Of a stretch of 8,142 nt of DNA, positions 5,254 through 8,142 are shown piece after piece. This DNA comes from DATLED01 sp046597375 (GTDB lineage Bacteria > Actinomycetota > Acidimicrobiia > Acidimicrobiales > CADCTF01). The notes beneath the pieces were generated by a model. It was not told where the DNA came from. It did no database searches and was given only the letters and a program-made list of their open reading frames with translations. Numbering within the stretch: the first letter of the stretch is position 1; every line of letters begins with the position of its first letter. The translations under genes were made by a program, and so were the position numbers. The stretch is taken from the NCBI GenBank assembly GCA_046597375.1, contig JBKJKM010000019.1, positions 1 to 8,142 of the forward strand, in the 5' to 3' direction.

Positions 5254-6902
5254 GGGGTCGGCAGCTCGATGACCCGTCCGCACTCGTCGGAGGATTTCTG
5301 CGACGCCTCGAGCACGGCCACCACCGAGCGGACCGATTCGGGGGTGACGGCCAGTGGCTCGCCGAGGTGGAGGTGATCGGCGAGGTTGCGGTGGAAGGCG
5401 TAGCGCTGCTCGGGCGCCACGGGCAACGTCGTCGACGTGAGTCCGTACCCGCTCTCGTAACGGGCCAACGTCAGGTCGGCCGGCGCCTCGGCGTGGTGGG
5501 GTTGCTCGGCCACGTAGCCCCGTCCCGGCTCGATCCGCTCGAACGTCAGAGGTCGGTAGTTCCCGACCAGCGTGCCCGCCGTGCCCTGCACGAAGAACTT
5601 CGGTCGGCGCACGCCGGCCACGTCGCTTTGGAAGAACTCGGCCTCGCGACCGTCGTCCCACGCCAGGTGCAGTCGGAGCTGGTCGAGGTTGGTCACGTCG
5701 TGCCAGACGCGCTTGTGGCCGAAGGTCGTGACGCGCGACGGCGCCGAACCGAGGAGCTGAAGGATCCAGTCGACGTGGTGCGAGCCCCAGTCGTAGACGG
5801 CGCCGCCGGAGACCTCGACGTCGGAATGCCACGCGCGGCACGGATGCTCGAAGCCACCGACGAAGGTCTCGACGTTGAACAGGTCGCCGAGCAACCCGGC
5901 ATCGACAGCCCGGCGGACCGCCAGGAAGTCGGGGTCCCACCGTCGGTTCTGGTGGACGGTCAGCACCCGTTGGTGCGAACGAGCGGTGGCGATCAGCTCG
6001 TCGGCCTCGCCCGCCGTCAGGCAGAGCGGCTTCTCGCAGGCGACGTGCTTGCCGGCCCGCAGCAGTTGACGGGTGAGGCCGAAGTGGGCCGAGGGCGGCG
6101 TGGCGACGATGGCCAGGTCGACGGCGTCATCGGAGGCGAGGTCGTCGGCCGAGGCGTAGGTCGTGAGGCCGGGGAAGTCGTCGCCGGCCGCCTTCCGTCG
6201 CTCGTCACTCGGATCGACGACAGCCACCAGTTCGAGGCCGTCGGTTCCCGTGATTCCCAGCCCGTGGTAGTACCCCATGCCTCCGAAGGGGCCATAGCCG
6301 ACGATGGCGATCCCGAGCGGTGAAACCACCGTCGGTGCCGGTGCGAGGGCTCGGCGCAGGATGGTGACGAGCGGCAAGGCCGAGGGCCGCGCCACGGCGC
6401 ATGCCACGACGCGACCGGCGCCTCGGCGGGTGGCCGTCACCAGCGCATGGTCGCGGAATCCGATGCTGGCGCTCACGATCGTCTGCGTCCCGCCCTGGGC
6501 GATGAGCGGGCGGAAGCCGTCGACGAACGCGAACTCGCGTTCGACACGGGCGACGAGCTCGGCGCCGCCGACGACGCGGCCGAAGTACTCCCCACCATTG
6601 ACCCGATCGCCGGAGTGGACGCCGAGGAGGTCGGTCCAAAACCCGTCGCCGCCATCGATGTCGACGCCGAGGGCGACGAGTGGGCGCCCGGCCTCGACAG
6701 CCGCGGCCAGTCGCTCGAGATCCTCGAGGGGGCGGGGAGCACCGAGGCCGTCGACGACGATGGCGTCGAACCCGGCGGGGTCGGGGAGGGTCTCGCCCGA
6801 CCATGCCACCGTCGATTTCCATTCCGGCGTGGCCAAGGGGCCGAGGTGGCCGGCGCCGGCACCGGGGACGGTCGGCCGGTCGGCCAGGATGAGCACGCGC
6901 AC
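5250..6902 (-). CDS. ThuA-like domain fused to Gfo/Idh/MocA oxidoreductase
   Basis: The product is 550 aa, about 200 longer than a usual Gfo/Idh/MocA enzyme. Residues 1-190 look like a ThuA-type class-I amidotransferase-like fold: MRVLILAD strand, AGFDAIVVDGLG (43-54), GRPLVALGVDIDGGDGFW (72-89), and GGEYFGRV (103-110). No nucleophilic Cys of a true amidotransferase is seen. From 196 on there is a Rossmann domain (GIAIVGYGPFGGMG, 197-210), EKP at 290-292, and GGAVYDWGSHHVDW (366-379), whose D-x-G-S-H-H-x-D supplies likely catalytic His residues. It is probably the first gene of the four-gene operon. The start is GTG at 6902; there is no Shine-Dalgarno, but a TAGCTT hexamer lies 6 nt upstream, pointing to a leaderless mRNA. 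The N-terminal assignment is less certain than the dehydrogenase. Confidence 0.9.
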   Translation of the reverse strand: MRVLILADRPTVPGAGAGHLGPLATPEWKSTVAWSGETLPDPAGFDAIVVDGLGAPRPLEDLERLAAAVEAGRPLVALGVDIDGGDGFWTDLLGVHSGDRVNGGEYFGRVVGGAELVARVEREFAFVDGFRPLIAQGGTQTIVSASIGFRDHALVTATRRGAGRVVACAVARPSALPLVTILRRALAPAPTVVSPLGIAIVGYGPFGGMGYYHGLGITGTDGLELVAVVDPSDERRKAAGDDFPGLTTYASADDLASDDAVDLAIVATPPSAHFGLTRQLLRAGKHVACEKPLCLTAGEADELIATARSHQRVLTVHQNRRWDPDFLAVRRAVDAGLLGDLFNVETFVGGFEHPCRAWHSDVEVSGGAVYDWGSHHVDWILQLLGSAPSRVTTFGHKRVWHDVTNLDQLRLHLAWDDGREAEFFQSDVAGVRRPKFFVQGTAGTLVGNYRPLTFERIEPGRGYVAEQPHHAEAPADLTLARYESGYGLTSTTLPVAPEQRYAFHRNLADHLHLGEPLAVTPESVRSVVAVLEASQKSSDECGRVIELPTP

Positions 6903-6908
6903 GGGGAG

Positions 6909-6914
6909 AAGCTA
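6909..6914 (-). promoter_or_regulatory. candidate -10 hexamer (TAGCTT) for the dehydrogenase operon
   Basis: TANNNT hexamer on the minus strand, with 6 nt between it and the GTG at 6902. Transcription starting about 7 nt after the hexamer would begin at or next to the start codon, the leaderless layout common in actinobacteria. No clear -35 is visible. Confidence 0.4.
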
Positions 6915-6985
6915 CGGCCTCGGCCACCACTACGGATGAGCCACTCCCGATGACGACTGACCGACCCGGCCGCGCCGCAGCTGAG

Positions 6986-6991
6986 TAGGTT
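6986..6991 (+). promoter_or_regulatory. candidate -10 hexamer (TAGGTT) for plsY-degV
   Basis: TANNNT hexamer on the plus strand, with 8 nt between it and the GTG at 7000, again placing a start site at the start codon. An alternative reading is that GAGTAGG here acts as a weak ribosome binding site about 10 nt from the GTG. No clear -35 is visible. Confidence 0.35.
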
Positions 6992-6999
6992 CCTCGCCC

Positions 7000-7635
7000 G
7001 TGCCTTTCCTTCGCACCCTCGGCGCCGCCGGGATCGGTTACGGACTGGGGATGTTCCCGTCGGCCGACCTTGCCGCCAAGGCCGCCTCGGGCGGCACCGT
7101 CGACCTGCGGTCGGCCGGCTCCGGGAACCCCGGCGCGGCCAACGCCGTCAAGGTGCTCGGCCCGGCTTGGGGGTACGGCGTCATGGCGGCCGACATCCTC
7201 AAGGCGACAGCGGCCTGCGGTGCCGGCCGGCGGCTGGCCGGCAGCCGCGGGGCCCACGTCGCCGGCGTGGCCTCGGTCGTCGGCCACTGCTTCCCGGCCA
7301 ACAACGGTTTTCGCGGCGGCAAGGGCGTGGCCTGCAGCGTGGGTCAGTGCCTCGCCACGTTCCCGGCGTACTTCCCGATCGACCTGGGTGTCGCCGCCCT
7401 CACGAGCACGCGCCGATGGAAGTCGAGGTCCTACGCGGCGACGGCGGTCGCCTCGGTCACGTGGGTGCTCGGCTCGCTGCTGTGGTGGAAGCGCGGCTGG
7501 CGCAATGCGTGGGGGCCGTCACCCGACGGCGACCTCGTCGTCGCCGCCGCCGCCAGCAGCGCCCTGATCCTCTACAAGTTCGCCATGGCTCGGCCACCCG
7601 CCGCCGCTGGCCCCGACACCGTAGCGTCCGCATGA
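7000..7635 (+). CDS. plsY: glycerol-3-phosphate acyltransferase, PlsY family
   Basis: PlsY transfers an acyl group from acyl-phosphate to glycerol-3-phosphate at the membrane, giving lysophosphatidate, the first step of phospholipid synthesis. The product is 211 aa, normal for the family. Motif 1 is present as DLRSAGSGNPGAANAVKVLG (35-54) with Arg37, Ser38 and Asn43, and motif 2 as GHCFPANNGFRGGKGVA (95-111). Hydrophobic stretches near 6-19, 57-75, 86-99, 109-134, 146-163 and 179-193 fit a multi-pass membrane protein. The usual third motif near the C-terminus (HR-x-NI with a later G-x-E) is not visible after ALILYKF, so this is a divergent member. The GTG at 7000 is the first start after the candidate promoter. 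Its TGA overlaps the next gene's ATG. Confidence 0.88.
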   Translation: MPFLRTLGAAGIGYGLGMFPSADLAAKAASGGTVDLRSAGSGNPGAANAVKVLGPAWGYGVMAADILKATAACGAGRRLAGSRGAHVAGVASVVGHCFPANNGFRGGKGVACSVGQCLATFPAYFPIDLGVAALTSTRRWKSRSYAATAVASVTWVLGSLLWWKRGWRNAWGPSPDGDLVVAAAASSALILYKFAMARPPAAAGPDTVASA

Positions 7636-8142
7636 TCGGCTTCTGCATCGACAGCAACGCGCAGCTCCCCGAAAGCCTGGCGGCGCGCTACGGCGTCGAG
7701 GTGGTGCCGCTGACGGTGAACGTCGACGGGGTCGACCACGTCGAGGGGGTCGATCTCGACGCCGACGGCTTCTATGCGTGCTTTGCCGACGGCCACAAGC
7801 CCGTCGTGGCGACGGCTGCACCGTCCCCGGGGGCCTTCGCCCTCGCCTATGGCCGGCTGGCCGAGCGGGGCTGCACCGAGGTGCTCTCCGTGCACATCGG
7901 TTCGACCATCTCCGGCACCTTGAACGCGGCCCGTCTCGGTGCGCAACAAGTCGATATCCCGGTGCGCCTCGTCGATACCGGCGAGGCGTCGTTCGCCATC
8001 TCGTGTTGCCTCTGGGAAGCGGCCGAAGCCGTGGCTGGCGGCGCCGGCATCGAAGAGGCGGCCGCCGTCGCCGAGGCCGTCGGCGCCCGATGCGGCAACG
8101 TCTTCGTGGTCGGCGCCCTCGATCTCGCCTCCGCCGGCGGTC
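7632..8142 (+). CDS. DegV family (FakB-type) fatty-acid-binding protein, 3' end outside the window
   Basis: The first 170 codons are present; DegV proteins are usually about 280 aa. Features seen are the N-terminal strand IGFCIDSN (2-9), VEVVPLTVNVDG (22-33), TAAPSPG in place of the usual TSQPSPG, the VHIGSTISGTLNAAR box with the conserved SGT, and VRLVDTGEAS. DegV/FakB proteins bind a fatty acid and present it to the kinase FakA, giving acyl-phosphate. ATG at 7632 overlaps the plsY stop (ATGA), so the two are translationally coupled. Acyl-phosphate is the PlsY substrate, which makes the pairing sensible. The Ser-to-Ala change in the TS box may alter carboxylate binding; this is inference. 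No fakA-like gene is seen in the window. Confidence 0.9.
   Translation, partial: MIGFCIDSNAQLPESLAARYGVEVVPLTVNVDGVDHVEGVDLDADGFYACFADGHKPVVATAAPSPGAFALAYGRLAERGCTEVLSVHIGSTISGTLNAARLGAQQVDIPVRLVDTGEASFAISCCLWEAAEAVAGGAGIEEAAAVAEAVGARCGNVFVVGALDLASAGG

Noticed and set aside
5254..5940. Upstream extension of the 4285-5253 dehydrogenase frame
   Set aside because: Shadow of the fusion dehydrogenase in another frame; the Rossmann fold begins right after the GTG at 5253.
5367..6323. Plus-strand open frame (318 codons)
   Set aside because: Antisense to the well-supported dehydrogenase; no motifs.
6205..7287. Minus-strand open frame crossing the divergent region (360 codons)
   Set aside because: Overlaps the fusion dehydrogenase and the start of plsY, is Arg/Pro-rich, and has no recognisable domain.

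Overview
The window looks like chromosomal DNA from a high-GC actinobacterium. Protein-coding genes strongly prefer G or C at third positions, GTG starts are common, and Glu, Asp and (probably) Phe tRNA genes lie in that order on one strand, as in many actinobacteria. I cannot name the genus; an Acidimicrobiia-like lineage is only a guess. No rRNA, CRISPR array, IS element or recognisable integrase or transposase was seen.

Region 1 (1-2089, all genes on the minus strand). A tRNA-Glu(UUC) gene at 2017-2089 is separated from a tRNA-Asp(GUC) gene (40-114) and a truncated, probably tRNA-Phe gene (1-34) by about 1.9 kb. That stretch holds one gene (297-1922) for a PEP-synthase-type phosphohistidine swivel protein with no ATP-grasp domain. 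Its two ends carry direct copies of the 3' half of tRNA-Glu: 2013-2059, inside the intact gene, and a decayed copy at 145-193. A strong hairpin with a T8 run lies next to the intact copy. The gene also has a visibly lower GC3 than its neighbours. Together these suggest an old integration at tRNA-Glu that split an ancestral Glu-Asp-Phe cluster.

Region 2 (2131-6902, minus strand). Four genes are packed with 4-8 nt start/stop overlaps, read in the order 6902 to 2131. They encode a ThuA-like/Gfo-Idh-MocA fusion dehydrogenase, a second Gfo/Idh/MocA dehydrogenase, an alpha/beta hydrolase, and a peptidase-S51-like protein fused to a cysteinyl-tRNA-synthetase-type C-terminal domain. They must be co-expressed and probably serve one pathway, perhaps oxidation and hydrolysis of a sugar- or polyol-like compound. 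The substrate cannot be read from the sequence.

Region 3 (6903-8142). A 97-nt divergent intergenic region carries a TANNNT hexamer 6-8 nt before the GTG start of each flanking gene, suggesting leaderless transcripts in both directions. On the plus strand, a PlsY-type glycerol-3-phosphate acyltransferase gene overlaps by ATGA a DegV/FakB-type fatty-acid-binding protein gene that runs off the window. This pairing fits use of fatty acids, as acyl-phosphate, for phospholipid synthesis.
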